The notes under the pieces are model-generated. The model was not told where the DNA came from, made no database searches, and saw nothing but the letters and a program-made list of their open reading frames with translations. The position numbers and the translations under genes were made by a program. From Xanthomonas arboricola (lineage in GTDB: Bacteria; Pseudomonadota; Gammaproteobacteria; Xanthomonadales; Xanthomonadaceae), in NCBI RefSeq assembly GCF_002940665.1, contig NZ_MIGY01000002.1:434001-498000 (forward strand): a stretch of 64,000 nt of DNA, given 5' to 3'. The stretch's first letter is position 1; each line of letters starts with the position of its first letter. Positions 8,321 to 17,837 of this stretch are shown here, piece after piece.

Positions 8321-10401
8321 ACGACCACCGCGGCGTTCTGCCCTTCTGGGACTTGTGCTGGCGGTGGCGGTGGCTCGGATAGCCACACGAGGCCTTCCTC
8401 GATGTATCGCGGCACCTTCCACTCCTTTTCGCGAATCGCAAACCGCAAAGCGGTATCTGCTTTCGCAAGCCCCTTTGCGATGTCCCATGCTTCGGTGGCC
8501 TCGTCTTGCTCCTTGGGCCATTCGAACCGATCGGGGTTGGCGAGGACGAGCGCGTCTTCATAGCTTCGCGCGCAGGTGGCTGTTTTTGGGTTCTCTGGAA
8601 TCTGATAAGCGATGCGGCGGCAACCATTGATCTTTTCTTTTGCAGACTTTGCAAGCAACTGAGCCGGCGAGATCTGCCAACCGTCCACATCCTTGGGATT
8701 GGGTGGGCGGAACCAATCCTTGATTGCGGCATTTGATGTGCGCTGACCTTCAGCTACGGGGCACTTCTCCCAAGTAGTGATCATTTTTCCCTTCTTGTTC
8801 TCCTTCTCAATTGGCTTGGTGGAATCCAAATCCGTGACAACCAGCGTCTTGAGCTCAAGGAAGTCGAGCAAGGGGTAAAAAATATGAGAGTACGCTCCAC
8901 CCACCTCAACGCAGGTGACGTACTGCCTGGCCAACTTGTGTTTGTCGTCAAGTGATTTGTCCACGAGACCACACAGTCGCGGAATCAGAAGTCGCTCAGT
9001 GGTCCCTTCTACCATGATTGCCTTGTCGGCAAAGTAGAGGTCACACTTGGTCAATGTCATGTACTGATGGAGGAAGTCCTGATCATCAGAGGATATGTTC
9101 GCCATCCCCTTCTTGAAGTCCTTGACCTTCGTTTGCCGCGTATTCGGTGTCGCAGGCAACTCGTTCAAGAAATATCGTACGGCCTCGAATGAGGCGGCAT
9201 TTGCCACGTGCGGTGAGTGTGTCGTGATCACAAACTGCACCTTCCACGCGGGCTCGTCCGGATACGTGGCAGATAGTTTATTGATTGCGATGTTCAGTTG
9301 GCTGATGAACACTTCTTGCATCTGAGGATGCAGGTGGGCTTCTGGCTCTTCGATGAAGATCAAGTGCGTGACAGGGCGGGTTGGCTTTGCGCGATAGATC
9401 TTGTGGTAGCTCTCCAACTGCAAGAGCATGTAAATGAGGTTTCGCGTCCCTAGACCGTTGTAGCCCTCGGGAAGGTGAACTCCGTCTGTGCCCGCGTATA
9501 CCACCCTTGTGTGGTCCGAAAGAAGCGCCTCAACGTTGAGAGATGTTTCCGGCCTTAGCTCGGTGTCATTGAGACTTGGGAAGCCCAGAACCTCCATCGT
9601 CGGAAGGAGCTCCTTCAGCATTGCGTCAAAGTCGCCTTGAACGCCGCGTTCGATCTCTTCCACAGAAGTCTTCAGCTTCGCTGCCAGTTCTTGATCGGCG
9701 GCGGCGGCTGTTGGGGCCGTGGCCGTCTTGAAAAGCGTACTCAGCAATTTTCCGATCACATCAGCATCGCCTTGGCTAGCGTGATCGAGGGTGCGTTGGG
9801 CTCGAACGAAATTACATTGGACGAGCGCCGAAAGTGCAGAGGTCCCTTCAAATTCTCGCCGATTGGTTTCGTCCGTCGGATCGATGGCGTTGACGTGAAT
9901 GGAATAGGCCTTGGGGATTGTGTCGCGCAGTGACCTAAGGAAATGGGCGTTTTGATCAACACCCTCAGCGGGAGCGGGGACGTCGAGCAGGGTGTGGAGC
10001 GTTGCTAATGTTGGCTTATATTCCACACGCACCAGCGCCCGGGTGGAGGCGACATCCAAGTCGATGACAAATGGAGCAAGCGGGCCCAGATTCGGTTCGG
10101 TGGTGTCGTACGAGAATGTCAGAGTGAGCGCGATCGTCGGAAATGCCGAGAGCACATCTTCCGGTTTCGCTCCACTCTCCCTCAATGTCTTCGCTTTGAA
10201 GAAGTTCCCGCGTGAAGCAGCGGAGAAGTCCTCCAGCCGGAAACGAGTTCCACTTTGGCCAATGAAGCGATCAAAGATGTCCGTGAGGGATGTCTTTCCG
10301 CTGTTGTTTCGACCGACTACCACAGTCGATTTTTCTTCCAGCATGATCTCGACATCCTGGAGAAGCCGGAAACCTTCGACCTTGACTTTCTCAATTCGCA
10401 T
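8317..10401 (-). CDS. gajA: GajA-like OLD-family ATPase/TOPRIM endonuclease (Gabija)
   Basis: 694-aa protein with an N-terminal ABC-type ATPase: MRIEKVKVEGFRLL, Walker A GRNNSGKT (30-37), LIFIEEPEAHLHPQ and the H-loop FVITTHSPHV. The C-terminal TOPRIM nuclease has a Glu in IMVEGTTERLL (about 465) and DLDSTKP (about 523). The start at 10401 is preferred because the family begins with this strand and AGGGA precedes it; ATG 10461 would add 20 residues. The Bacillus GajA is about 580 aa, so this one is enlarged, mainly after the TOPRIM motifs. It is coupled to gajB. Class 2 OLD operon is the alternative name. Confidence 0.85.
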   Translation of the reverse strand: MRIEKVKVEGFRLLQDVEIMLEEKSTVVVGRNNSGKTSLTDIFDRFIGQSGTRFRLEDFSAASRGNFFKAKTLRESGAKPEDVLSAFPTIALTLTFSYDTTEPNLGPLAPFVIDLDVASTRALVRVEYKPTLATLHTLLDVPAPAEGVDQNAHFLRSLRDTIPKAYSIHVNAIDPTDETNRREFEGTSALSALVQCNFVRAQRTLDHASQGDADVIGKLLSTLFKTATAPTAAAADQELAAKLKTSVEEIERGVQGDFDAMLKELLPTMEVLGFPSLNDTELRPETSLNVEALLSDHTRVVYAGTDGVHLPEGYNGLGTRNLIYMLLQLESYHKIYRAKPTRPVTHLIFIEEPEAHLHPQMQEVFISQLNIAINKLSATYPDEPAWKVQFVITTHSPHVANAASFEAVRYFLNELPATPNTRQTKVKDFKKGMANISSDDQDFLHQYMTLTKCDLYFADKAIMVEGTTERLLIPRLCGLVDKSLDDKHKLARQYVTCVEVGGAYSHIFYPLLDFLELKTLVVTDLDSTKPIEKENKKGKMITTWEKCPVAEGQRTSNAAIKDWFRPPNPKDVDGWQISPAQLLAKSAKEKINGCRRIAYQIPENPKTATCARSYEDALVLANPDRFEWPKEQDEATEAWDIAKGLAKADTALRFAIREKEWKVPRYIEEGLVWLSEPPPPPAQVPEGQNAAVVV

Positions 10402-11156
10402 CTCAGTCCCTGAAAATTGTGTCAATGAGTAATCCAAGGATACATGTAGTTCGTCTTTCATGGTCACATCGTTAGCCCGGTGTGGTCGAATGCGAGACAT
10501 CGCGCGGTGCCGTCGGCCCATCGTTTGGATCAGCGCCATAGGCGGCATCCGCGATGCGGTCGTATGTCCAGGAAAGGGGCGCTCTGCTCGGTGCTTGCCC
10601 AAACGCGGAGCTTGCGAGTGTCTTTCGCCCGAGTAGCTTTCAGGTACTACCAGGGATTTGGCGTCCCCGGCCAAGAGACGGCCGGTCGCGCTGTCGTGCT
10701 TCGCATCGAACCCCCTGCGGGGTTTCGCCCCTGACGGGCTTCCATCGTTCCCTCGCTCCGCTCGGCTGACGCCTTCGGCCCGGCTTCCAGCTTCGGGCCT
10801 GCGCGCTTCGCTTGCGTGCGGTCAGCACAAAGGGATGGCCGTTGCCTTGTCCAGCCGTCTCCCCTGACTTCATCACCTTACCCGCGACCGTAGCCCGCTC
10901 CCGTGTGCCGTCAAGGCGCGCAGGGCCGTGTCCTCGGCTGCGCCTGCGGGCCGCACCAACCCTGCGCTTGTCTCCTTGACGGCCCCCGTCCGCGCGCTCC
11001 TGACCGTCGCGGGCGATGAACTCAGGAAAGACGGTGGCAACAGGGCCAACCGGGTTCCTCGTGCCGACCGCACCGAACAGCCGAAAGGCTGGGCTCCGAA
11101 TCTAGGAATCCGGTGTGCGGTTTGAACAGCAAACCCTTTTCGTCAGGAGAAATGCA
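10402..11156. other. Intergenic region between Gabija and the DUF932 gene
   Basis: About 755 bases without a convincing gene on either strand. It joins the defence cargo to the conserved ICE backbone. It contains the small hairpin AACCCC-CTGC-GGGGTT (10709-10724) without a T-run. Bases 10462-11100 are GC-rich with open frames on several strands that have no family resemblance. The divergent promoters of gajA (minus) and the DUF932 gene (plus) must lie here, but I see no clear -35/-10 pair. Confidence 0.5.
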
Positions 11157-11984
11157 ATGCAACTCGCATCCCGATTCGCTTCCCGTTCCCCGTCGCTGCG
11201 CAGCGATTACCCACTGTCCGATGACCAAATCCGCCGCGTGGCCCCCTCCATCTTCGCGGACGCCCCGCATGAGAGCCGTTCCGAACGGTACGCCTATATC
11301 CCCACCGCCGCCGTGCTGACGGAGCTTCGCAAGGAAGGGTTCCAGCCCTTCATGGTGGCGCAGACCCGCGTGCGCAACGAAGACCGCCGCGACTTCACCA
11401 AGCACATGATCCGGCTGCGCCATGCCAACCAGATCAACGATGCGGAAGCCAATGAAATCGTCCTGCTGAACTCGCACGACGGCACCAGTAGCTATCAATT
11501 GTTGGCTGGCCTGTTGCGCTTCGTCTGCCAGAACGGATTGGTATTCGGCGACACCGTGGCCGATGTGCGCGTACCCCACAAAGGCGACGTGGCCGGACAC
11601 GTCATCGAAGGCGCTTACGAAGTGTTGAGCAGCTTCGACCGGGTGAAGGAATCCCGCGATGCCATGCGCGCCATCACCTTGAACGATGGCGAATCCGAAG
11701 TGTTCGCCCGCGCCGCGCTGGCCCTCAAGTACGACGACCCCGACAAGCCCGCGCCCATCACGGAATCGCAAATCCTGATGCCGCGCCGTCACGACGATTG
11801 CCGCCCGGACTTGTGGAGCGTGTTCAACCGCACGCAAGAAAACCTGACCCAAGGCGGCCTGCGCGGGCGCAGCGCCAACGGACGCCGCCAGCAAACCCGC
11901 CCGGTGCAGGGCATCGACCAAAACATCCGCCTCAACCGTGCGCTTTGGCTGCTGGCCGATGGCATGCGCCAGTTGAAAGCCTGA
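11157..11984 (+). CDS. DUF932 domain protein
   Basis: 275-aa protein of the DUF932 (phage/plasmid-like TIGR03299-type) family, recognised by the stretch YIPTAAVLTELRKEGFQPFM, then HMIRLRHA, VLLNSHDGTSSYQL and FVCQNGLVFGD. Members are common next to ParB-like proteins on ICEs and plasmids; the biochemical role is not established. ATG 11157 has AGGAGA six bases upstream. It is the first gene of the maintenance block and is followed by the ParB-like gene 79 bases later. Confidence 0.85.
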   Translation: MQLASRFASRSPSLRSDYPLSDDQIRRVAPSIFADAPHESRSERYAYIPTAAVLTELRKEGFQPFMVAQTRVRNEDRRDFTKHMIRLRHANQINDAEANEIVLLNSHDGTSSYQLLAGLLRFVCQNGLVFGDTVADVRVPHKGDVAGHVIEGAYEVLSSFDRVKESRDAMRAITLNDGESEVFARAALALKYDDPDKPAPITESQILMPRRHDDCRPDLWSVFNRTQENLTQGGLRGRSANGRRQQTRPVQGIDQNIRLNRALWLLADGMRQLKA

Positions 11985-12063
11985 ATCCCCACGCGGCAGG
12001 GGCAGGCAGCAGCCCTTGCCGCTTCTCTCGCTGCTGCATCCCTAACCGCAAGGAGTTGTCACC

Positions 12064-14112
12064 ATGAACGCCGTTACCCAAACCGAAACCCGCGCCATCG
12101 AAACCGCCGCGCCGCTGGAAGTGGCCGACCCGACCAAGAACCTGATTTTGGTTCCACTCTCGCAGTTGCTGCCGCGCCGCTCCAAGCGCAACGCACGCAA
12201 GACCCCGCACCTGTCCATTCCCGAACTGGCCGCGAGCATCGCCCGCATTGGGCTGCTGCAAAATCTCGTCGTCATCCTGTCCGCCGATGGCGAGCAATAC
12301 GAAGTGGTGGCCGGCGACCGCCGACTGAGCGCGTTGAAGCTGCTGGCGAAGAAGAAGCGCATTGCCGCCGAATTTGAGGTGCCGTGCCTGCTGGTGCCCG
12401 ACGCTTCAGCCCGTACCGTCAGCCTCGCGGAAAATCTGCTGCGCGAGAACATGCACCCCGCCGACCAGTTCGAGGCATTCGCCGCGCTGGTCAAGGAAGG
12501 CCGCCCCATAGAAGACATTGCCGCCGACTTCGGCGTGTCCCCGCTGGTGGTGCAGCGTCGCTTGAAGCTGGCGAACGTCTCGCCGCGCCTGCTGGCCGAC
12601 TACCGGGCCGGAGCCGTCACGCTGGAACAGTTGATGGCCCTGACCATCACCGACGATCACCCCGCACAGGAAGCCGCGTTCTACGGTGCGCCGGAATGGC
12701 AGCGCAGCGCATCCGCGCTGCGCGAACGCCTGACCGAACGCGAAATCGACGCCACGCATCCGCTGGTGCGCTTCGCCGGGCTGGGCGCCTACACGGCGGC
12801 GGGCGGCGGCATCCGCCGCGACCTGTTCGCGGAAGGCGATGCCGGAACCTACCTGACCGACGCCGCGCTGCTGGAAACGCTGGTGCGCGGCAAGCTGGAT
12901 GCACTGGCCGGGGACGTGCGCGCCGAGGGTTGGGCGTGGGTGGAAGCCGTGCCGCACATGAGCTACGCCGAGCGGCAGGCGTTCCAGAACGCGCCACGGC
13001 AGCGCCGCGAACCGAACGCCCGCGAAGCCCGCCGCATCGCCTCGCTGCAAACCCGCCTCGACAAGATCGACGCCGAACTGGAAGAAGCCTACGACGCCGA
13101 GGACGAGGGTAAGACCGAGGCGCTGGAACCGCGCCGCGAACAGGTCGCCGGGGAACTGCAAGCCGTGGAGGAAGCCTTGCAGGGCTACGCCCCGGACGTG
13201 CGCGCCGTGGCCGGTGCCATCGTCACCCTCGACCGCAGCGGCGAAGCCGTGATTCATCGTGGGCTGCTGCGCGAAGCCGAAGCCAAGGCGCTGCGCACGC
13301 TGGAACGCTTGCGGCAGGGTTTCGGCAGCGCGGAAGGCGAAGCCGGGAACGACGACGAAGGCGAGGACGCCGAGCAGCCCAAGGCCGCGAGCCTGTCCGA
13401 CCGGCTGGCGCAGCGCCTGAGCGCGCACCGTACCGCCGCGCTGCAAATCGAAGTCGCCCGGCATCCGCACGTCACGCTGGCCGCGCTGGTGCATGGCATG
13501 GTGCAGACCGTCTTGCAGGACAGCCATTACGGCCACGATTTGCCGCTGGGCGTGCGCCTGACCGTGCAAGACCGGCTGGAAGGCATGGCCCCCGACTGGC
13601 CCGATTCGCCTGCCGCCGTGGCCCTGCGCGAGTTGCAGCAGGTCGCGGGCGAAGCGCTGCCGCAGGACAGCGCCGAACTGTTCGCCGCGCTGCTGGCGAT
13701 GGAGCAAGGCGAACTGGTGCGGCTGCTGGCGGTATGCGTAGCGGCGACCGTGGACGTGGTGACGCCTCGCGCCACGCCGCACCAGCCCGGCGCGGAACTG
13801 GCGCAGGCCGTGGGGCTGGACATGGCGGCATGGTGGCAGCCCACCGCAGAAGGCTACTTCCAGCATGTGCCGAAGGCCGCGATTCTGGAAGCCGTGGGCG
13901 AGTTCGCACCGTCGCACGCTGCCCGGCTGGCGAAGTTGAAGAAGGCCGACATTGCCAGCGAAGCGGAACGGCTGGCCGATGGTACGGGCTGGATGCCCGC
14001 CATCTTCAAGACCGAAGGCCCGGAAGCTGCGCCGCAGGAAACGCAGGCGCAGGACGCCGCGGAGGATGCCAAGGCAATGGCGGATGAACCCGCCGAGGCA
14101 CTGGTCGCTTGA
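12064..14112 (+). CDS. ParB/Spo0J-like partition protein, long form
   Basis: 682-aa ParB-superfamily protein. The N-terminal nuclease-like/CTP-binding domain shows IPELAASIARIGLLQNLVV, GDRRLSALKLL and LAENLLRENMHPADQFEAF. It is followed by a helix-turn-helix (IEDIAADFGVSPLVVQRRLKLA, about residues 155-180). A long C-terminal region with a coiled-coil (about 325-360) and an acidic tail is typical of the ICE/plasmid version and far longer than chromosomal ParB (about 300 aa). AAGGAG precedes ATG 12064. It probably serves in stability or regulation of the element; the target sites are unknown. Confidence 0.9.
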   Translation: MNAVTQTETRAIETAAPLEVADPTKNLILVPLSQLLPRRSKRNARKTPHLSIPELAASIARIGLLQNLVVILSADGEQYEVVAGDRRLSALKLLAKKKRIAAEFEVPCLLVPDASARTVSLAENLLRENMHPADQFEAFAALVKEGRPIEDIAADFGVSPLVVQRRLKLANVSPRLLADYRAGAVTLEQLMALTITDDHPAQEAAFYGAPEWQRSASALRERLTEREIDATHPLVRFAGLGAYTAAGGGIRRDLFAEGDAGTYLTDAALLETLVRGKLDALAGDVRAEGWAWVEAVPHMSYAERQAFQNAPRQRREPNAREARRIASLQTRLDKIDAELEEAYDAEDEGKTEALEPRREQVAGELQAVEEALQGYAPDVRAVAGAIVTLDRSGEAVIHRGLLREAEAKALRTLERLRQGFGSAEGEAGNDDEGEDAEQPKAASLSDRLAQRLSAHRTAALQIEVARHPHVTLAALVHGMVQTVLQDSHYGHDLPLGVRLTVQDRLEGMAPDWPDSPAAVALRELQQVAGEALPQDSAELFAALLAMEQGELVRLLAVCVAATVDVVTPRATPHQPGAELAQAVGLDMAAWWQPTAEGYFQHVPKAAILEAVGEFAPSHAARLAKLKKADIASEAERLADGTGWMPAIFKTEGPEAAPQETQAQDAAEDAKAMADEPAEALVA

Positions 14113-14174
14113 CCCGCGCCGAAGGCAAGCGCCCCGGCCTCGACCGGGGCGCTTCGCTTGAAGGAGAAGCCCCC

Positions 14175-14360
14175 ATGACCCGCACCCCCACCAGCCGCCC
14201 GCGCATGGCGGCGATCTATGCACCTGGCACGGTGCGAGCCCGCCGCTGGCACGGCGAAGGCGACGTGCGCGGCTACCGTCCGCCCCCCGGCTGGACGGCC
14301 TGCGCCGACCTCACCGACATTCACCCCATCAGCGGCCAGCTCTTGCCGCGTTCGGTGTAG
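14175..14360 (+). CDS. Small conserved-looking hypothetical protein
   Basis: 61-aa basic protein, 62 bases after the ParB-like gene, with AAGGAGA eight bases before ATG 14175. It is rich in Arg, Pro and Tyr (YAPGTVRARRWHGEGD, RGYRPPPGW) and ends with CADLTDIHPISGQLLPRSV. I recognise no domain. Good ribosome binding site and position make it likely to be real. Confidence 0.55.
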   Translation: MTRTPTSRPRMAAIYAPGTVRARRWHGEGDVRGYRPPPGWTACADLTDIHPISGQLLPRSV

Positions 14361-15143
14361 TGGATCATCGAAATCAAGGAATAACGAGCAGCACCGGCCC
14401 CAAGCCGTTCCGCCTTTGGGCCGGTGGTCGAAGATCCGGGCGCAGCGGTGGCCGCGCCCGGTTCCAGCGTCCAAAGCAAAATCGCCACGTCGCCGCCTTC
14501 GACCAGGCGGCGACATGGCGGACGTGCAAGTGCCTTGCACGCGGTACAGCCATCGGCTCCCGCTGACGCGGGCAAGGTTTCGATGGCGCCCCGCCGCAAT
14601 GGGCGGGGCTTGTGGGGCTACGCCCCGGCTTGCTGCGGCAGGTTGTGCCAAAGCGTGCCGTCCTCGACGCTGGCAGTTCGCGCCTGTACGTCACGAAGGA
14701 CGGTTCACCGACACGCCGCCCGGCTTCGCTATGGAGCATCCACGCCACGCCTCAAGCCCGTCGCCGCAATCTGCGGCAAGGAGCGTTCTCGCTCGTCGTT
14801 GGGGTATTGGCCTTGCCCGCGGCAGGGCGCAAGCCAGTGAAGCCGTCATGCGGGGATGCCGAGTCGGCCATGTCTCCATTCGGGACAGGCGGCCCGTGCG
14901 TCCTTGGCTTGTCGTGAATCCTGGCGGGGGCGCGGCTGCGCCTTGGGCTTCATGGCCACAACCTTCCAGCGAAAACAATTTCCCCGCCGCTGCGCGGCTT
15001 CCTCGCGCAGCAAATTCTTTTCGCTTCCAGGTTCTCCACGGTGTTGCGACCGCTGCGCGGTGCGGCCAGCCCATCCCCCGCCGGCCGGTTCACAACAAGG
15101 ACGCACTGGCGCGACCTTGTTCAACCCGAAAGGAGAAATCATC
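14361..15143. other. Intergenic region with four strong hairpins
   Basis: About 780 bases with no supported gene. Four hairpins lie in 235 bases: 14392-14426 (arms CACCGGCCC / GGGCCGGTG, extendable), 14483-14520 (15-bp arms, one mismatch, loop TTCGACCA), 14588-14609 (GCCCCGCC-GCAATG-GGCGGGGC) and 14614-14626 (GGGGC-TAC-GCCCC). None has a T-run. They may form a structured leader for DUF736 or a DNA site such as an origin or partition site for the ParB-like protein. Nothing distinct is seen in 14630-15130 apart from the ribosome binding site AAGGAGA before 15144. Confidence 0.55.
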
Positions 15144-15458
15144 ATGGCCAACATCGGCACCTTCACCGCAGAGAAAGACGGCTTCACCGGCCAGCTCCGC
15201 ACCCTGACCCTCAACGTCAAGGTCAAGCTGGTTCCCAACGACAAGGGCGACACCGAGAACGCCCCCGACTTCCGCCTTCAGGCTGCCGGCCACGACATCG
15301 GCGCGGCGTGGAAGAAGACCAGCGAAGCCGGGCGGCCCTACGTGTCCGTGTCCCTCGACGACCCTTCGTTCCCGGCGACGGTCTATGCCCGCCTGATCGA
15401 GAACGAAGACGGCACGCACGACCTGATCTGGTCGCGCAGCAAGCCCAAGGCGGCCTGA
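15144..15458 (+). CDS. DUF736 family protein
   Basis: 104-aa protein of the DUF736 family, a small all-beta protein found on nearly all Tn4371-like and related ICEs. Recognised by [20 protein letters not shown], the stretch [18 protein letters not shown] and [19 protein letters not shown]. Its function is unknown. AAGGAGAAA precedes ATG 15144. A perfect 10-bp stem-loop follows the stop. In related elements the next backbone gene is usually DUF2958; here foreign genes are inserted between. Confidence 0.93.
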   Translation: MANIGTFTAEKDGFTGQLRTLTLNVKVKLVPNDKGDTENAPDFRLQAAGHDIGAAWKKTSEAGRPYVSVSLDDPSFPATVYARLIENEDGTHDLIWSRSKPKAA

Positions 15459-15470
15459 CGGCCGCCCACC

Positions 15471-15496
15471 GCGCCCCGTCCATTGCGACGGGGCGC
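15471..15496 (+). terminator. Stem-loop after DUF736, probable terminator or processing site
   Basis: GCGCCCCGTC-CATTGC-GACGGGGCGC, a perfect 10-bp stem with a 6-base loop, 12 bases after the stop. No T-run follows, so intrinsic termination is uncertain; it may instead protect the 3' end of the mRNA. Confidence 0.5.
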
Positions 15497-15597
15497 CGTG
15501 CTGGCACGTCCGTAGAGAGGATGTCTCCACTGCATGCGGACGTGCTCGTCCAATACCATCTAACCTTGGGAATCGACGGCAACCGATGGGATAGAAC

Positions 15598-16893
15598 ATG
15601 CAGCAGCGGTTTGAAGGAATCAACGGCGAAATCCTGCCGGATACGCAGATGCCGGATTGGCTGCGAGTTGAGCACGTGCTGCAGCGATTCCGCGACGTGT
15701 GGGTTCCGATCGAGACTTATCCATTCTTGGCGGTAGATACCGCGCGGGTCGAGGCGTACCGCAAAGAAGTCCACGAGTTTTCAGTGTTCGCCAACGGCCG
15801 CTTGATGCAGAACATACGACCCGACGAAGGCGGGCGCCGATTGCTCAATGTATTCATGGGTGGTGGCGTCGATGCTGGGATGTCGCCGGAGGCACAGGTG
15901 ATCGTCGAAGGCATGGCCAACCCGCGCGCCCAATGGATGATCTATTTCAACGACCCCTTCTACATCGGGATGCACCCGTTCGCCGCGCTCGGCACGCAAT
16001 ACATCTATGCGGATCGCAGTGGCAGCTATCAGCGTACTTTCGCTGAGCTGGTCATCGTCGATCGGCACAGCCGACCGCGTTCTTCGCACGTCGATTTCGA
16101 CCCGCTGGCGGACATGGTTCGCACCTTCCACGAGGACTACATCAACGGGCCGCGCGATGCGCCACGCGACATCGGTCGCCTAGCCACGCTACTCGATGCG
16201 ATGTTCGTCGAGAACGGGAAAATTCACGCCGCTGCGATGCAACACCATCGCGAGCGCGCGCCGCTGGAAAAACCGTTCGACTACATCGCGCCGACACTGA
16301 CCCGCTACGGCCGACTGACCCACGATGCCGCCGGTCAGCCGCGCATCGAACTGTCGTTCGCGCTGCTGCACTACGAAAAGGCGCTGCGCGAGTTGCACGA
16401 GTTAAAGGCGGCCATGCAGAAGCGCGATACCGAAGGTGCGTTCTTCCACGGCGTCTATTGCGTTGTCGCAGTCGCGGCCTGCGCCGAGGCGATCGGCAAC
16501 CGGCTGGTGTTCCAGCAGACAAAGGTCCATCCCGATCACCGCGACAGGCGGACGCCGGTGCAGAAGATCAACGAGGCCGGGGCGGCGCTGGCTCAAGCCG
16601 CTGGCCGGAGCTTCGCGCCTCTGACAGCGGGGCAGCCTCCCTATGACGCGCTGGAGATGGTGCGCGAGCTGCGCAATGCGTTCATGCACGCCAAGGAACG
16701 CGACGAGGAAGTCGATCCGGTGGCATTGACCTCCACCGTGTTCACTGCGGTGGACGAAAGCCGCTGTCGCGGCTACTTGCGGACTCTGCGTCTGGCCGTG
16801 GCCTGGGTCTACGACCAACTTGCGCCCGAGCACGCGCCGCCGATCGTGACACGTGAGAACGTGAAATGGTTGGGGGATCTGGAAGTACCCTAG
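15598..16893 (+). CDS. HEPN-motif protein of unknown family
   Basis: 431-aa soluble protein. I recognise no named domain in residues 1-260. The C-terminal third is helical and contains RELRNAFMHAKE (R359-N360-x3-H364), the Rx4-6H signature of HEPN nucleases, preceded by a long helical segment (AFFHGVYCVVAVAACAEAIG) as in HEPN four-helix bundles. It is inserted into the backbone between DUF736 and DUF2958 and faces the DUF4238 gene, with 21 bases between the converging stops. Such placement and the HEPN motif suggest RNase-based defence or abortive infection, which is inference. The ribosome binding site is weak. Confidence 0.6.
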   Translation: MQQRFEGINGEILPDTQMPDWLRVEHVLQRFRDVWVPIETYPFLAVDTARVEAYRKEVHEFSVFANGRLMQNIRPDEGGRRLLNVFMGGGVDAGMSPEAQVIVEGMANPRAQWMIYFNDPFYIGMHPFAALGTQYIYADRSGSYQRTFAELVIVDRHSRPRSSHVDFDPLADMVRTFHEDYINGPRDAPRDIGRLATLLDAMFVENGKIHAAAMQHHRERAPLEKPFDYIAPTLTRYGRLTHDAAGQPRIELSFALLHYEKALRELHELKAAMQKRDTEGAFFHGVYCVVAVAACAEAIGNRLVFQQTKVHPDHRDRRTPVQKINEAGAALAQAAGRSFAPLTAGQPPYDALEMVRELRNAFMHAKERDEEVDPVALTSTVFTAVDESRCRGYLRTLRLAVAWVYDQLAPEHAPPIVTRENVKWLGDLEVP

Positions 16894-16914
16894 AAAGGGC
16901 GACTTCTTGCTGCA

Positions 16915-17781
16915 CTACAAGGCCGCCAACAACGCGGCCGAAGGCCCGGCGACTACGGACAGGGCGTTGTCGCTTTGCGTGCGATTGATGTCCCTGACTT
17001 CGGTCGCCGTGGCATTGCGCCGGGACAGCAACGTCTGCGGGACCAGAGCGGGACACGCCAGCACGGCGAGGGATCGGGACAGCGGCACCGAGAAACCCTG
17101 ACGCAGATCGGATTGCGGAATCGGCGTGTCTCCCAACACAAACGCCTCAGTCGCTGGCACATCGAGCAGCCACAGCTCCATCTGCTGCAAGTGCTGCTCG
17201 ACCAGCGGCATCGCACGAAGGGCATCTTGCTCGGGAAGCTGCGAGGACTGCGGCGACAGCCCGGTCAGTTCGGCCAGATCCGCTGCTAGTTGCTCCTTGG
17301 AGCGCGAGCACAGAACTACGTAGCAGTCGTGCGCATCGGCCTCGCTGACGGCAAAGCCGGTTATCCGCGCCTTGAACTCGTCTAGCGAGTAATCATGAGC
17401 GGTAGCCAGCACTTGGCCCAACTCGCGGCTGCGTTTCGTTCCGTGCCGGAGGATGTCAGGGTGCCGTGTCGCTTGCAGAGCCAACACTGCGCAAAGGTGG
17501 TTCCTGTCATCCGCTGTGCTCGTATAGCTAGGGCTGTGCAGCCGTTGGAACAGCTTGGCATCTTCGGCTTCCACTGCGGAGAGCGCATCTTCCAGTGAGT
17601 CCGACGGGTTCCACTGATCGTCGAAGACCGTGTAGAGGTAGTCCTGCTGCATGATCGTTCGCGTCGACACGACTCTGATCCCGTCGCGGAACTTCCCATA
17701 AAGGTGCCCATTCGGCCCCCTGAAGCCGCGTTGCCAGTATTGCGGCACGTAGTGGTGATTGGTTTTCTCGAATTTCATCAT
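16915..17781 (-). CDS. DUF4238 domain protein
   Basis: 288-aa protein beginning MKFEKTNHHYVPQYWQRGF, the diagnostic N-terminal HHYVPQ motif of DUF4238. FVLGDTPIPQ and a middle helical segment also fit. DUF4238 proteins are scattered on mobile elements and have no established activity; the paired His residues are reminiscent of metal or nuclease sites (inference). It follows the XRE gene on the same strand with a 56-base gap, so the two are probably one operon, convergent with the HEPN-motif gene. Confidence 0.8.
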   Translation of the reverse strand: MMKFEKTNHHYVPQYWQRGFRGPNGHLYGKFRDGIRVVSTRTIMQQDYLYTVFDDQWNPSDSLEDALSAVEAEDAKLFQRLHSPSYTSTADDRNHLCAVLALQATRHPDILRHGTKRSRELGQVLATAHDYSLDEFKARITGFAVSEADAHDCYVVLCSRSKEQLAADLAELTGLSPQSSQLPEQDALRAMPLVEQHLQQMELWLLDVPATEAFVLGDTPIPQSDLRQGFSVPLSRSLAVLACPALVPQTLLSRRNATATEVRDINRTQSDNALSVVAGPSAALLAAL

Positions 17782-17837
17782 GAGCAGCTTTGAGCGGATC
17801 GCACACAAGAGGAAGGTAATGCAATTCCTGCGCGGCG

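Noticed and set aside
12406-14223. 605-codon open frame on the minus strand
   Set aside because: Antisense to the ParB-like gene; His/Gln/Arg-rich composition with no domain; an artefact of high third-position GC.
14218-15207. 329-codon plus-strand frame through the hairpin region
   Set aside because: Arg/Pro/Ser-rich, crosses all hairpins and runs into DUF736 out of frame; no good start.
15471-15496. Stem-loop after DUF736 as an attachment site
   Set aside because: No second copy was noticed and it sits like a 3'-end hairpin; recorded only as terminator-like.
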